Source: Clostridia bacterium (GTDB lineage Bacteria; Bacillota_A; Clostridia; Christensenellales; CAG-138). From it: a stretch of DNA of 50,671 nt. The stretch is taken from NCBI GenBank assembly GCA_017394605.1, contig JAFPXU010000150.1, positions 1 through 50,671 of the forward strand, written 5' to 3'. The position numbers and the translations under genes were made by a program. The notes beneath the pieces are model-generated. The model was not told where the DNA came from, ran no database searches, and worked only from the letters and a program-made list of their open reading frames with translations. Below, in pieces: positions 14,514-22,335 of this stretch (its first letter is position 1; the number at the start of each line of letters is the position of its first letter).

Positions 14514-16888
14514 TCTTTCAATAGTGTGCCGAAGGCGTCAAATTTGACCGGATCGATATGCCAGATTTCATCCGCGTACTCGCGCACGGAACGGTCGCTC
14601 GAGAAAATCCCCGCAGCCGCAATATTCAGTAGGCATTTCCGCCCGAAAGCGATCCTGTCCTTGCAGTCATAAATCGCCTGAAGCTTTCTGTCGATGTATC
14701 CGAGCAGCTCGTATACGATGAAATAATTGTCAGGACGGTGCCAGTTCGTGCCGAACAGAAGCGCACGGTGCAGATCGGAGAACGCCCCGCTGTTATCGTC
14801 CGAAAAAGTCCCGTCGATCAGCGTGTCAAGAACCCGGCGGATCCTGGGCTCGTATTCGTAGAGCACTTTCGGATCGTACGAGTTGCGAATGGAATTCAGC
14901 GTCTCCACATTGTTCCCGAAGATATAGTTGTTCTCTTCTCCCGCGGCGCGCACGATCTCGATATTGGCACCGTCGTACGTTCCGAGCGTTACCGCGCCGT
15001 TCAGCATCAGTTTCATGTTGCCCGTTCCGGACGCTTCCGTTCCGGCGGGCGAGATCTGTTCGGAGATATCCGCGGCAGGAATGATGTGCTCGGCGTAGCT
15101 GCAGTTGTAATTCTGCACAAATACGACGCGCATGAGATCCTTGACGTCCGGATCCGCGTTGATCTTTTTTGCGACCTCGTTGATGAACTTGATGATCGCC
15201 TTCGCGCGGATATATCCGGGAGCGGCCTTCGCGCCGAAGATAAACGCGGTCGGCGGGAATTTCGTGATCCTTCCGTCCTTGATCCCGAAATAGATGTCGA
15301 GCACGGCAAGCGCGTTCATCATCTGCCTCTTGTATTCATGCATGCGCTTGACCTGCACGTCGAAGATGAATTCCGGCGGGATCGAAACGCCTTCCTTCTT
15401 TTCGATGATGGCGGAAAGCTGTTTCTTCTTCTCGTACTTCACGGCGTTAAACGCCAGTACGTCCTCGTCCGACAGATGGTTTCTCAGCTCGGACAATCTG
15501 TCCGCATGGATCAGGAAATCCTCCTCGCCGACGCGCTCTTTGATGAACTGACGGAGTTCCGGATTGCAAACGCCCAGCCATCTCCTCGGCGTGATTCCGT
15601 TCGTCTTGTTCTGGAACCGTTCCGGGAATACCTGATACCACTCTTTCAGCACGTCGTGCTTCAGAATCTCCGTATGGATCTCCGCAACGCCGTTGACATG
15701 GCTCGAACCGTACACGGCAAGATTGGCCATGTGGATTACCTTGTTCTGCGTGATTGCCAGTCTGCTGCAGTCGAACCCGCGCTTCATCAGTTCTCCGCAA
15801 AGCCGTGTGTTGATCTCGTATACGATATTGAAAATCTCCGGAAGAACTTCCTTGAACAGATCCACGTCCCATTTCTCCAGAGCCTCAGCCATGATGGTGT
15901 GGTTCGTGTAATTGAACGTTTTCTGGGCGATTACAAACGCCTGCTCGAAAGTCAGCCCCTCTTTCTCGAGAAGCCGGATCAATTCCGGAATGCTGACCGT
16001 CGGATGCGTGTCGTTCAGCTGGATCGTCACGTAATCCGCGAATTGTTCGATCGGCCGGTTCTCCCGCTTATACCGGAACAAGATGTCCTGCAGGGAAGCG
16101 CTGGAGAGGAAATACTGCTGTTTCAGTCTGAGCTTCTTGCCGGCCGGCGTGGAATCGTTCGGATACAGAACGCGGGTAATGTCCTCGACCGCGTTCCTTT
16201 CCAGTACCGCCAGCGCGTATTCCTGATCGTTGAACAGTCTGAAGTCAAACTCCTTGACCGGCTCGCTCTGCCAGAGCCGCAGCGTCCCGACGTTTTCCGT
16301 TTTGTAACCGATAATCGGCATATCATAAGGAACCGCGCGGACGGTCTGGTCCGCGAACTGCACCAGCACTTCGTGCGTTCCGCGTCTGCGGCTCCAGGGA
16401 TCTCCGCCCTTCTGCCAGTCGTCTGCGTTCTCGACCTGAAAACCGTCGTCAAAACTCTGTTTGAACAGTCCATATTTATATCTGAGTCCGTATCCGGTCA
16501 GGGGGAGATCCATCGTCGCCGCCGAGTCCAGATAACAAGCAGCCAGTCTTCCGAGACCGCCGTTGCCGAGAGCGGCGTCCTCGATCTCCTCGAACATGTT
16601 GATGTCCAGTCCCTTTTTTTCGAACTCTTTCTTGACATCGTCCAGAATACCCAGCGAGAACAGATTGTTGTACACCATCCGCCCGATCAGATACTCCGCG
16701 CTGAAATAATAGGCTTCCCTTACCCGTTCATGGGCGTGCCGGCTTTCATACCAGTCCTTCGCGATCGCGTCCATGACCACTTTTCCAAGAGCATTATGGA
16801 TCTGCTGGGCCGTTGCGTCTCCCAAACTGACCTGTTCTTCCCGGAGAAGCACGAGCTCCATCTTTTCCATAATTTTATCGATATGCAT
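14510..16888 (-). CDS. glgP: Glycogen/maltodextrin phosphorylase
   Basis: Cleaves alpha-1,4-glucan with phosphate to give glucose-1-phosphate; cytosolic, PLP-dependent. 792 residues. Typical blocks: AYYFSAEYLIGRMVYNNL, LGNGGLGRLAACYLDSAAT, GYGLRYKYGLF, QLNDTHPTVSIPEL, ITQNKVIHMANLA, NGVAEIHTEIL, TNGITPRRWL, FDVQVKRMHEYKRQMMN, and the PLP-lysine region EASGTGNMKLMLNGAVTLGT. The start follows GGAGG closely. It is the only glycogen gene in the window and is overlapped by a TupA-like ATP-grasp gene downstream. Confidence 0.96.
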   Translation of the reverse strand: MHIDKIMEKMELVLLREEQVSLGDATAQQIHNALGKVVMDAIAKDWYESRHAHERVREAYYFSAEYLIGRMVYNNLFSLGILDDVKKEFEKKGLDINMFEEIEDAALGNGGLGRLAACYLDSAATMDLPLTGYGLRYKYGLFKQSFDDGFQVENADDWQKGGDPWSRRRGTHEVLVQFADQTVRAVPYDMPIIGYKTENVGTLRLWQSEPVKEFDFRLFNDQEYALAVLERNAVEDITRVLYPNDSTPAGKKLRLKQQYFLSSASLQDILFRYKRENRPIEQFADYVTIQLNDTHPTVSIPELIRLLEKEGLTFEQAFVIAQKTFNYTNHTIMAEALEKWDVDLFKEVLPEIFNIVYEINTRLCGELMKRGFDCSRLAITQNKVIHMANLAVYGSSHVNGVAEIHTEILKHDVLKEWYQVFPERFQNKTNGITPRRWLGVCNPELRQFIKERVGEEDFLIHADRLSELRNHLSDEDVLAFNAVKYEKKKQLSAIIEKKEGVSIPPEFIFDVQVKRMHEYKRQMMNALAVLDIYFGIKDGRITKFPPTAFIFGAKAAPGYIRAKAIIKFINEVAKKINADPDVKDLMRVVFVQNYNCSYAEHIIPAADISEQISPAGTEASGTGNMKLMLNGAVTLGTYDGANIEIVRAAGEENNYIFGNNVETLNSIRNSYDPKVLYEYEPRIRRVLDTLIDGTFSDDNSGAFSDLHRALLFGTNWHRPDNYFIVYELLGYIDRKLQAIYDCKDRIAFGRKCLLNIAAAGIFSSDRSVREYADEIWHIDPVKFDAFGTLLKE

Positions 16889-16953
16889 TCAGTACCTCCG
16901 AATTGTTATGAGTCTCCGTCTTGCTGCGGGGCAATAAACCGCGCATCTTAACG

Positions 16954-16982
16954 ATTGTAGCACATGTAAAAAAAGGATACAA
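16954..16982 (-). promoter_or_regulatory. glgP promoter
   Basis: Minus strand: -35 TTGTAT (16982-16977), 17-base spacer, extended -10 TGCTACAAT with TACAAT at 16959-16954. It is about 65 bases ahead of glgP. Confidence 0.7.
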
Positions 16983-17131
16983 TCAACGCGCGTAAAGAAT
17001 CGGCATAAAAACTGCACAAATTTGATACGATGCCCCTCCGTCCGTCTTCGCCACACGCTCCTTTCCGATGCGGTTTTTCTTCGCTCGCCCTACAAGACCA
17101 GGCAGGGCATTCTCAATCTCCAAAATATGTA

Positions 17132-17160
17132 TTGACAGACGCATATCGCGAAACTATTAT
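17132..17160 (+). promoter_or_regulatory. Promoter of the Crp/Fnr regulator gene
   Basis: -35 TTGACA (17132-17137), exactly 17 bases, -10 TATTAT (17155-17160). The remaining 16889-17131 stretch holds the divergent glgP promoter and otherwise nothing I recognise. Confidence 0.85.
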
Positions 17161-17186
17161 AAAACTGTCCTATTTAGGACAGTTTT
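17161..17186 (+). promoter_or_regulatory. Perfect palindrome overlapping the transcription start (candidate autoregulatory operator)
   Basis: AAAACTGTCC (17161-17170), six-base spacer TATTTA, then GGACAGTTTT (17177-17186): ten-base perfect arms directly after the -10 and just before the GGAG ribosome site. It could be a dimer operator for the encoded Crp/Fnr-family protein (symmetry and position fit autorepression) or a 5' mRNA hairpin. The core differs from the classic TTGAT-ATCAA Fnr box. Confidence 0.7.
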
Positions 17187-17194
17187 GGAGCAAT

Positions 17195-17851
17195 ATGGAG
17201 CACTTCACCGAATCACTGCTCAAACGAGTCCGAAACACGGGAATCTTCGGGTCGATGACGCGTCAGGAAACAATACGCGTTCTCAGCGACCCGCGCGCGT
17301 TTCTCGTACAGTTTCATCCGGAGGAGACCGTTTTCGAGCCGGAAAACTTCATGCACTGCCTCGGGTACGTGGTATCCGGCCGGATCGGGATACGGATGTC
17401 CGGCTATCCGATGCGCACGCTGACACAGGGTTCCTGCTTCGGCGCGGCCGCCCTGTTCGGCGGGGGCGAACGCTACGTCACGGAGATCCGCGCGCAGGCC
17501 GAGACGAAGATCCTGTTTTTCGAGAACGGGCTCGTAGAGGATTGCGTCCGTTCGATCCCCGCGTTCGCGGAAGGTTACATCCGGTTCCTGAGCGAGCGGA
17601 TCCGGTTTCTGAACCGGAAGATCCGGCTTCTGTCCGGCCATGACAGTCTGAACGCGCTGACCGTCTATCTGTCGGAGCAGGTCCCGGACTGCGAGGGCGT
17701 CATTCCGGTCAAGTCCTACGCGCAGCTTGCGCGCACGCTGAACATGTCGCGCTCTTCCCTCTACCGGGTCATGGAGGAGCTTGAAAAGGACGGTATGATC
17801 CGAAAACAGGGCAAGGGGATCCTGCTGACCGATCCCGAAGCTTTTATATAA
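17195..17851 (+). CDS. Crp/Fnr-family transcription regulator
   Basis: 218 residues: an N-terminal cyclic-nucleotide-type effector beta-roll (about 15-125, with GYVVSGRIGIRM and LTQGSCFGAAALFGG), a long dimer helix (about 130-150), and a C-terminal winged helix (about 155-215, with SYAQLARTLNMSRSSLYRVMEELEKDGMI). It lacks the N-terminal Cys cluster of oxygen-sensing Fnr; single Cys residues at about positions 55, 84 and 113 are unlikely to hold an Fe-S cluster. ATG 17195 is preceded by GGAG at five bases and follows the promoter/operator. It lies 37 bases ahead of an ABC importer operon and probably controls it. Effector unknown. Confidence 0.85.
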   Translation: MEHFTESLLKRVRNTGIFGSMTRQETIRVLSDPRAFLVQFHPEETVFEPENFMHCLGYVVSGRIGIRMSGYPMRTLTQGSCFGAAALFGGGERYVTEIRAQAETKILFFENGLVEDCVRSIPAFAEGYIRFLSERIRFLNRKIRLLSGHDSLNALTVYLSEQVPDCEGVIPVKSYAQLARTLNMSRSSLYRVMEELEKDGMIRKQGKGILLTDPEAFI

Positions 17852-17888
17852 GTTTTACGTGTCCGAATGGGACAGAAAGGAAATCACC

Positions 17889-18971
17889 ATGTTGAAAAAG
17901 AAATCACTCATCGCTTTGCTGCTGGCGCTGGCCATGCTTCTTTCCGTTGGCTGCGCCAAGCAGGCAGGCTCCCAGGAAACGGCTGCGCCTGCAGCTGAAA
18001 CCGTCGCGGAATCCGTTCAGGAAGAACCCGCAAAGGAAGAACCTGCTCCCGCTCCGGAAGCCCCGGCGGAGGAATGCGCGGGTGAAACGGTGCGCTTCGG
18101 AATTCTCAAGGGACCGACGGGCATCGGCGCGGCAAAACTTCTTCAGGACAATGCGTCTGGCGAATCCGTCAACTCCTACGAAGTGACGGTCGCGGCTGAG
18201 GCAACGGAGATCGTGTCCATGGTCGCCGCCGGGCAGCTGGATATCGCGGCCGTTCCGACGAACGCCGCCGCGGCGCTGTACAACAAGACGCAGGGCGCGA
18301 TCCGCATTCTCGCGCTGAATACGGCAGGCGTCCTCTATATCCTTGAGCAGGGCGATACCGTTCATTCCATGGCAGACCTGAAGGGCAAGACGATCTATTC
18401 CGTAGGCCAGGGCGCCAATCCGGAATATGTTCTGAGACACCTTCTTGCCGAAAACGGTCTGAAGGACGGCGAGAACGTGACCCTTGAATTCCTGGACAGC
18501 GCGGAGCTGACCACAAAGGCCGCTGCCGGGGAGATCGAGGTCTGCATGCTCCCGGTTCCCGCCGTAACGACCGTTCTCATGAAGAACAGCAATATGCGCT
18601 CGGCTCTGAATCTGTCCGAGGAGTGGGATAAACTCAACAACGGCAGCACGCTTACCATGGGCTGCGTGATCGCGCCCGCTTCCTATGTTCAGGACCATCC
18701 CGAGGCGGTAGCGGAGTTTCTGAAGGAATATGAAGCGTCCATCCGCTTCATGCTCGACGATCCCGCCACGGGCGCAGCTTACTGCGAGCAGTTCGAGATC
18801 GTTCCGAACAGCAAGGTCGCCGAAAAGGCGATCCCGGACGCCAATCTGATCTTCGTCTCCGGAGTGGGTATCCGTCCGGCCATCGAAGGTTACTACAAGG
18901 TTCTCTTTGATTCCGATCCGAAATCCATCGGAGGCGCTCTCCCTGGCGATGACTTCTACCCGGCGGCTTAA
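17889..18971 (+). CDS. NMT1/SsuA-type ABC transporter substrate-binding lipoprotein
   Basis: 360 residues. A lipoprotein signal peptide ends in the lipobox LSVGC (Cys 19), followed by a low-complexity Glu/Ala/Pro linker to about residue 60. The binding domain resembles the NMT1/THI5-SsuA group: VRFGILKGPTGIGAAKLL, VAAGQLDIAAVPTNAAAALYN, LKGKTIYSVGQGANPEYVLRHLL, and PEAVAEFLKEYEASI. Such proteins bring in sulfonates, thiamine precursors or similar small molecules; the ligand here cannot be told. ATG 17889 follows AAAGGA at about eight bases. Permease and ATPase genes follow with overlaps, and a Crp/Fnr gene precedes. Confidence 0.85.
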   Translation: MLKKKSLIALLLALAMLLSVGCAKQAGSQETAAPAAETVAESVQEEPAKEEPAPAPEAPAEECAGETVRFGILKGPTGIGAAKLLQDNASGESVNSYEVTVAAEATEIVSMVAAGQLDIAAVPTNAAAALYNKTQGAIRILALNTAGVLYILEQGDTVHSMADLKGKTIYSVGQGANPEYVLRHLLAENGLKDGENVTLEFLDSAELTTKAAAGEIEVCMLPVPAVTTVLMKNSNMRSALNLSEEWDKLNNGSTLTMGCVIAPASYVQDHPEAVAEFLKEYEASIRFMLDDPATGAAYCEQFEIVPNSKVAEKAIPDANLIFVSGVGIRPAIEGYYKVLFDSDPKSIGGALPGDDFYPAA

Positions 18972-19713
18972 AAACATCCTGCGCGGCGCTTTGGCCGCGG
19001 TTTTCTGGATCACAGTCTGGGCACTCTGCGCCCGTGCGGTCGGGAAGGAACTGATCCTTCCCGGCCCGTTCCGCGTTGCGCGCACGCTTATCTCGCTTGC
19101 GGGAACGGAGACATTCTGGAAAAGCATCCTCACAACGTTTCTGCGCATCCTTACAGGCTATGCGGCAGGCGTGGCGCTCGCCTCTGTTCTCGCGGTCCTG
19201 ACCTTTTCCAACAAAGCCGCCGACGCGCTTCTTTCCCCGGTGATCCGGATCGTCCGGGCAACGCCCGTCGCGTCGTTTATCATCCTGCTTCTTCTGTGGG
19301 TCGGGCGGAAAAACGTTCCGGTCATCATTTCCATGCTCATGGTCATGCCGGTCGTCTGGGAAAACCTGGTCCGGGCAGCGGCAGCCGTGGACGTCAAACT
19401 TCTGGAGATGGGAAAAGCTTACGCGTTCGGCCGCATGGGTCTTTTCCGCCACATCTATCTGCCCTCCGTCCTTCCCGCGCTGGAAGCCGGCTGTCTGACG
19501 GCAATGGGGCTCGCCTGGAAAAGCGGCATAGCGGCGGAGGTGCTGAGCCAGCCCAAGCTCGCGATCGGTACCAGCATCTACAACAGCAAGGTCTATCTGG
19601 AAACGCCCGAGCTTTTCGCGTGGACGCTGACCGTCATCGTTCTGAGCATTCTGATCGAGTTTCTGATTCGGAAACTGATCGCGTTCCTTCAGAAAAAGGA
19701 GGTGCGTTTATGA
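18949..19713 (+). CDS. ABC transporter permease (SsuC-like)
   Basis: 254 residues, five to six helices, with the binding-protein-dependent permease EAA-type loop near MGKAYAFGRMGLFRHIYLPSVLPAL. The N-terminal LPGPFRVARTLISLAGTETFW stretch is typical of the SsuC/TauC/ThiX group. The start is inside the last 23 bases of the substrate-binding gene; GGAGG lies about 13 bases upstream, so coupling rather than a strong site may drive translation. Its stop overlaps the ATPase start by four bases. Confidence 0.87.
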   Translation: MTSTRRLKNILRGALAAVFWITVWALCARAVGKELILPGPFRVARTLISLAGTETFWKSILTTFLRILTGYAAGVALASVLAVLTFSNKAADALLSPVIRIVRATPVASFIILLLLWVGRKNVPVIISMLMVMPVVWENLVRAAAAVDVKLLEMGKAYAFGRMGLFRHIYLPSVLPALEAGCLTAMGLAWKSGIAAEVLSQPKLAIGTSIYNSKVYLETPELFAWTLTVIVLSILIEFLIRKLIAFLQKKEVRL

Positions 19714-20252
19714 AGATCACGGATCTTTCGTTCTCCTACGGAGACAAGCATATCTTCCGTCATTATTCGGCCGAGCTTCCCGAACCGGTCTGCTGCGTCA
19801 CGTCCCCTTCCGGCACCGGAAAAAGCACGCTCCTTAAACTGATGGCCGGCCTGCTCGTCCCGGATTCGGGAACGATCAGCGGCGTGCCCTCCCGCCCGGT
19901 CATGATGTTTCAGGAAGACCGGCTGCTGCCATGGTACAACGTGCGGAAAAACCTGCTTTTGGTCTGTCCGGACAGGGAAAAAACGGAAGCCATGCTGGAA
20001 GCGGTCGAACTCAGCGGAGACCTTGAGATCTCCGAGCTATCCGGCGGCATGTCGAGAAGGGTTGCTCTGGCAAGAGCCCTGTTGGCCGGAGGAAACTGCC
20101 TGCTTCTGGACGAGCCCTTTACCGGAATGGACCATGATCTGATGCGTAGGATGGCGGGCCTGATCCTGTCAGCGCGGGTTCCCGTCGTTGCCGCGACACA
20201 TGCCGAGGCGGAAGCGGAAGCACTCGGCGCGAACATGATCCGGTTGATCTGA
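19710..20252 (+). CDS. ABC transporter ATP-binding protein, compact
   Basis: 180 residues carrying every core motif: Walker A SPSGTGKST (about 30-38), Q-loop FQEDRLLPWYN, signature LSGGMSRR, Walker B CLLLDEPF, and the switch His in AATHAEAEAEAL. Relatives such as SsuB usually have about 240-260 residues; this one lacks the C-terminal extension and has short loops but looks intact. The ATG at 19710 follows AAAGGAGG at six bases. It powers import through the two preceding gene products; last gene of the operon. Confidence 0.88.
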   Translation: MKITDLSFSYGDKHIFRHYSAELPEPVCCVTSPSGTGKSTLLKLMAGLLVPDSGTISGVPSRPVMMFQEDRLLPWYNVRKNLLLVCPDREKTEAMLEAVELSGDLEISELSGGMSRRVALARALLAGGNCLLLDEPFTGMDHDLMRRMAGLILSARVPVVAATHAEAEAEALGANMIRLI

Positions 20253-20288
20253 CATCCGGGTTTTCAAACAAGATATCAGTTTCTCAGC

Positions 20289-20311
20289 GGGATCCGTACG
20301 GATTCCCTTTT
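20289..20311 (+). terminator. Terminator after the ABC operon
   Basis: GGGATCCG pairs with CGGATTCCC (one bulged base), followed by a TTTTT run ending near 20311. Confidence 0.6.
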
Positions 20312-20323
20312 TATATGAAAAAA

Positions 20324-20357
20324 CCGGAGCAGCGTTCTGCTCCGGGTGATTTTTATT
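20324..20357. terminator. Hairpin terminator, convergent genes
   Basis: Perfect nine-base stem CCGGAGCAG (20324-20332) / CTGCTCCGG (20337-20345) flanked by an A run on the left and a T-rich run on the right, so it may act for the NlpC gene on the minus strand as well. Confidence 0.75.
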
Positions 20358-20400
20358 GTTTTTTTAGCAAACTGCATTCTGCTGTATCGGACCGCGAATC

Positions 20401-21645
20401 TCAGGAAATGGGTCTGCGCGCGCATGTGAAGTGGCTTTTCCAGTAACCGGTCTTGCAGGCCCTCCGGACCACTTTTCCGTTGGCGGAAGAGGCGTCGATC
20501 ATGTCTCCGCTCCCGATATAGATGCCGACATGACCTACAGAGGAGCTGCCTTCGGAAGTGAAGAACAACAGGTCTCCCTTTTTCACGTCGCTCAGGCTGG
20601 TGATCTTCTTCCAGGAATTCGTCTTGGAATATCCGTCGGCGTCCAGCCTTCTGCAGTACACGTGCGCTTTCCTGAGGCAGAAATAGACGAGGCCGGAACA
20701 GTCGAACTCGTTTGGACCCTTCGATCCCAGAACATACGGCTTTCCGAGCTGATTCTTCGCGGCAAGGATCATGGCGCTGATCCGTCCCTCGGCGGATTGC
20801 TTCGCCGCTTCCGCCGCTGCCGCTTTCTTCTCCTCTTCAATCTCCTGCTCTTTTTCCGCGGAGACCCTTGCCTCGTCCGAGTTGATGGCGGCGATCGTCT
20901 TCTCTCCCGCCTTGCCGTCGTCTTTCAGGGAATTGCGTTTCTGGAACGCCATCACGGCGCTGACCGTGTCCGTTCCGTAATATCCGGTGATCTGGTTGCT
21001 GTCGAGATATCCAAGCTCATACAGCATATCCTGGAACTGTTCGATGTCCTTCCCTTCGGCGCCTTCCTTCATGACGTACTTCTGCGCGTCGGAAGACATG
21101 AGAAGATCGTATGTCTGGTTCCCGACGATCCCGTCGGTAGCCAGTTCGTGCTGCCGCTGGAAGAGTTTTACGGCGTCGCGGGTCGCGTTGCCGAAATGGC
21201 TGGTCGGCTCGTCCAGTTCCAGATAACCGAGTTTCATGAGCCGCTGCTGGATCTGCAGGACCTCTTCCCCGTCGCTCCCCTTCTCGATCCGGATCTCAGG
21301 CTCCTCTTCGGGGATCTCCGGTTCGAAGGAAACTTCCTCCGGTTCTTCCGGGTTCTGCTCATCCGAAACAGCGTATCCCTCAGCTGACCGTTCCGGCAGA
21401 CTTGCAGGCACGCCCGCGTAAACCGTCTCCGATATCTGCGGATCCGAGGTCTCCGCCTGCCTGGCCGCCGTTCTGCTGGTGATTACGATGATGACCGCTG
21501 CAACAAAAAGAATCGCGCACACAAGAAAAACGCACATGGGTGCGCCGAGCCGGTAGCAGAAACGGAGAAACGCCTTCAGTCCCCGAAGGGCAGCGTCTCC
21601 TGCTTTCTGTATGAAATTACGATTGTCTCTTCTTTGTTTTCCCAT
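20401..21645 (-). CDS. Membrane-anchored NlpC/P60 peptidoglycan hydrolase with two PG-binding domains
   Basis: 414 residues: basic cytosolic N-terminus, one transmembrane helix (about 36-56), an acidic Pro/Glu-rich linker, two PG_binding_1 repeats (about 118-182, RLMKLGYLELDEPTSHFGNAT; and about 190-250, DMLYELGYLDSNQITGYYGTDT), a charged Lys/Ala coiled segment (255-285), and a C-terminal NlpC/P60 cysteine peptidase. Catalytic residues appear as FDCSGLVYF (Cys) and VGHVGIYIG (His). It should cut peptide stems in the wall near the membrane. No clear ribosome binding site precedes the ATG. It is monocistronic by position. Confidence 0.88.
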   Translation of the reverse strand: MGKQRRDNRNFIQKAGDAALRGLKAFLRFCYRLGAPMCVFLVCAILFVAAVIIVITSRTAARQAETSDPQISETVYAGVPASLPERSAEGYAVSDEQNPEEPEEVSFEPEIPEEEPEIRIEKGSDGEEVLQIQQRLMKLGYLELDEPTSHFGNATRDAVKLFQRQHELATDGIVGNQTYDLLMSSDAQKYVMKEGAEGKDIEQFQDMLYELGYLDSNQITGYYGTDTVSAVMAFQKRNSLKDDGKAGEKTIAAINSDEARVSAEKEQEIEEEKKAAAAEAAKQSAEGRISAMILAAKNQLGKPYVLGSKGPNEFDCSGLVYFCLRKAHVYCRRLDADGYSKTNSWKKITSLSDVKKGDLLFFTSEGSSSVGHVGIYIGSGDMIDASSANGKVVRRACKTGYWKSHFTCARRPIS

Positions 21646-21755
21646 CGGGCATCAGTTTACAGTTTAGGTAGGAACCGCCGCAAGACGTGCGTGGAAAATG
21701 TCATATAAACATAACAATTCCGACATTCTTTGCTTTGTCTGCACGCAAGCTGAAT

Positions 21756-22151
21756 TCATTCCCAGATCTTTTTCGCTTCGCTGAGCGCTTCTTTTGCGAA
21801 TTGTCCGGGTTCCGTTTCCCCGCTGAAAACATGATCCGAATAAGCCTGGAACCGTTTTGCCCGGTCCTCCGCAGGCGCGTATCCGAATTTCGCAGGGATC
21901 GTTTCAGGAAAGACTTCTTTCCGGTAGGACTCCGGCTGACGGTCAAACAGTTCGGCGTCATTCAGCACAACGATCCTTGCGGTATATCCTTGAACGGAAA
22001 GCAGCGCAGCAGCCTTCATGACGCTGTCGAGACCGCCATCATCCGAAAAGAACAGCATGTCCGGATCCCCCTTCGGCTCCCTGAAAACATATCCTCCCTT
22101 TTCCGGCTTCGGTTCCATCACGCCGTGGGGTTTCTTTTCAAATTCGAACAT
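21756..22151 (-). CDS. Stand-alone transketolase C-terminal-domain protein
   Basis: 131 residues. From KGGYVFREPKGDPDMLFFSD through VMKAAALLSVQGYTARIVVL to DAELFDRQPESYRKEVFP it follows the last domain of transketolase (YVxxE...PDvilia-GSEV..A..AA..L..eGi.vRVVsmPs.elFe.Q...Y...vLP). No pyrimidine- or TPP-binding domain lies next to it, on either strand. In transketolase this domain sits at the dimer edge with no catalytic residues, so alone it might be regulatory or a partner to a split enzyme. The ATG at 22151 follows GGAGGAG, so it is a genuine small gene rather than a fragment. Function unknown. Confidence 0.7.
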   Translation of the reverse strand: MFEFEKKPHGVMEPKPEKGGYVFREPKGDPDMLFFSDDGGLDSVMKAAALLSVQGYTARIVVLNDAELFDRQPESYRKEVFPETIPAKFGYAPAEDRAKRFQAYSDHVFSGETEPGQFAKEALSEAKKIWE

Positions 22152-22270
22152 AACCTTTCTCCTCCGGATCAAAGTGTGCATTTATGCATATCGATAACTC
22201 TTTTATTATAGTCGCTTCATGCGGCAAGGGTTAAGGCTTCCGCCGTTTTTTTAACGATTATTTGAAATAT

Positions 22271-22278
22271 GGTATAAT
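22271..22278 (+). promoter_or_regulatory. rmuC promoter (extended -10)
   Basis: ATGGTATAAT with TATAAT at 22273-22278 is an extended -10 about 60 bases ahead of rmuC. Confidence 0.5.
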
Positions 22279-22335
22279 TCAGGTGAAATCACAGGCATAC
22301 CGAAACGATTTGAAAGCGAAAGGTTATCTGTCTTC

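Noticed and set aside
14738..16951. 737-codon open frame on the plus strand opposite glgP
   Set aside because: Antisense shadow of glgP; composition is Arg/Leu/Val-rich with no recognisable domain or ribosome site.
17030..17194. N-terminal extension of the Crp/Fnr gene from an earlier ATG
   Set aside because: That stretch contains the promoter and palindrome, and the GGAG site fits the ATG at 17195.
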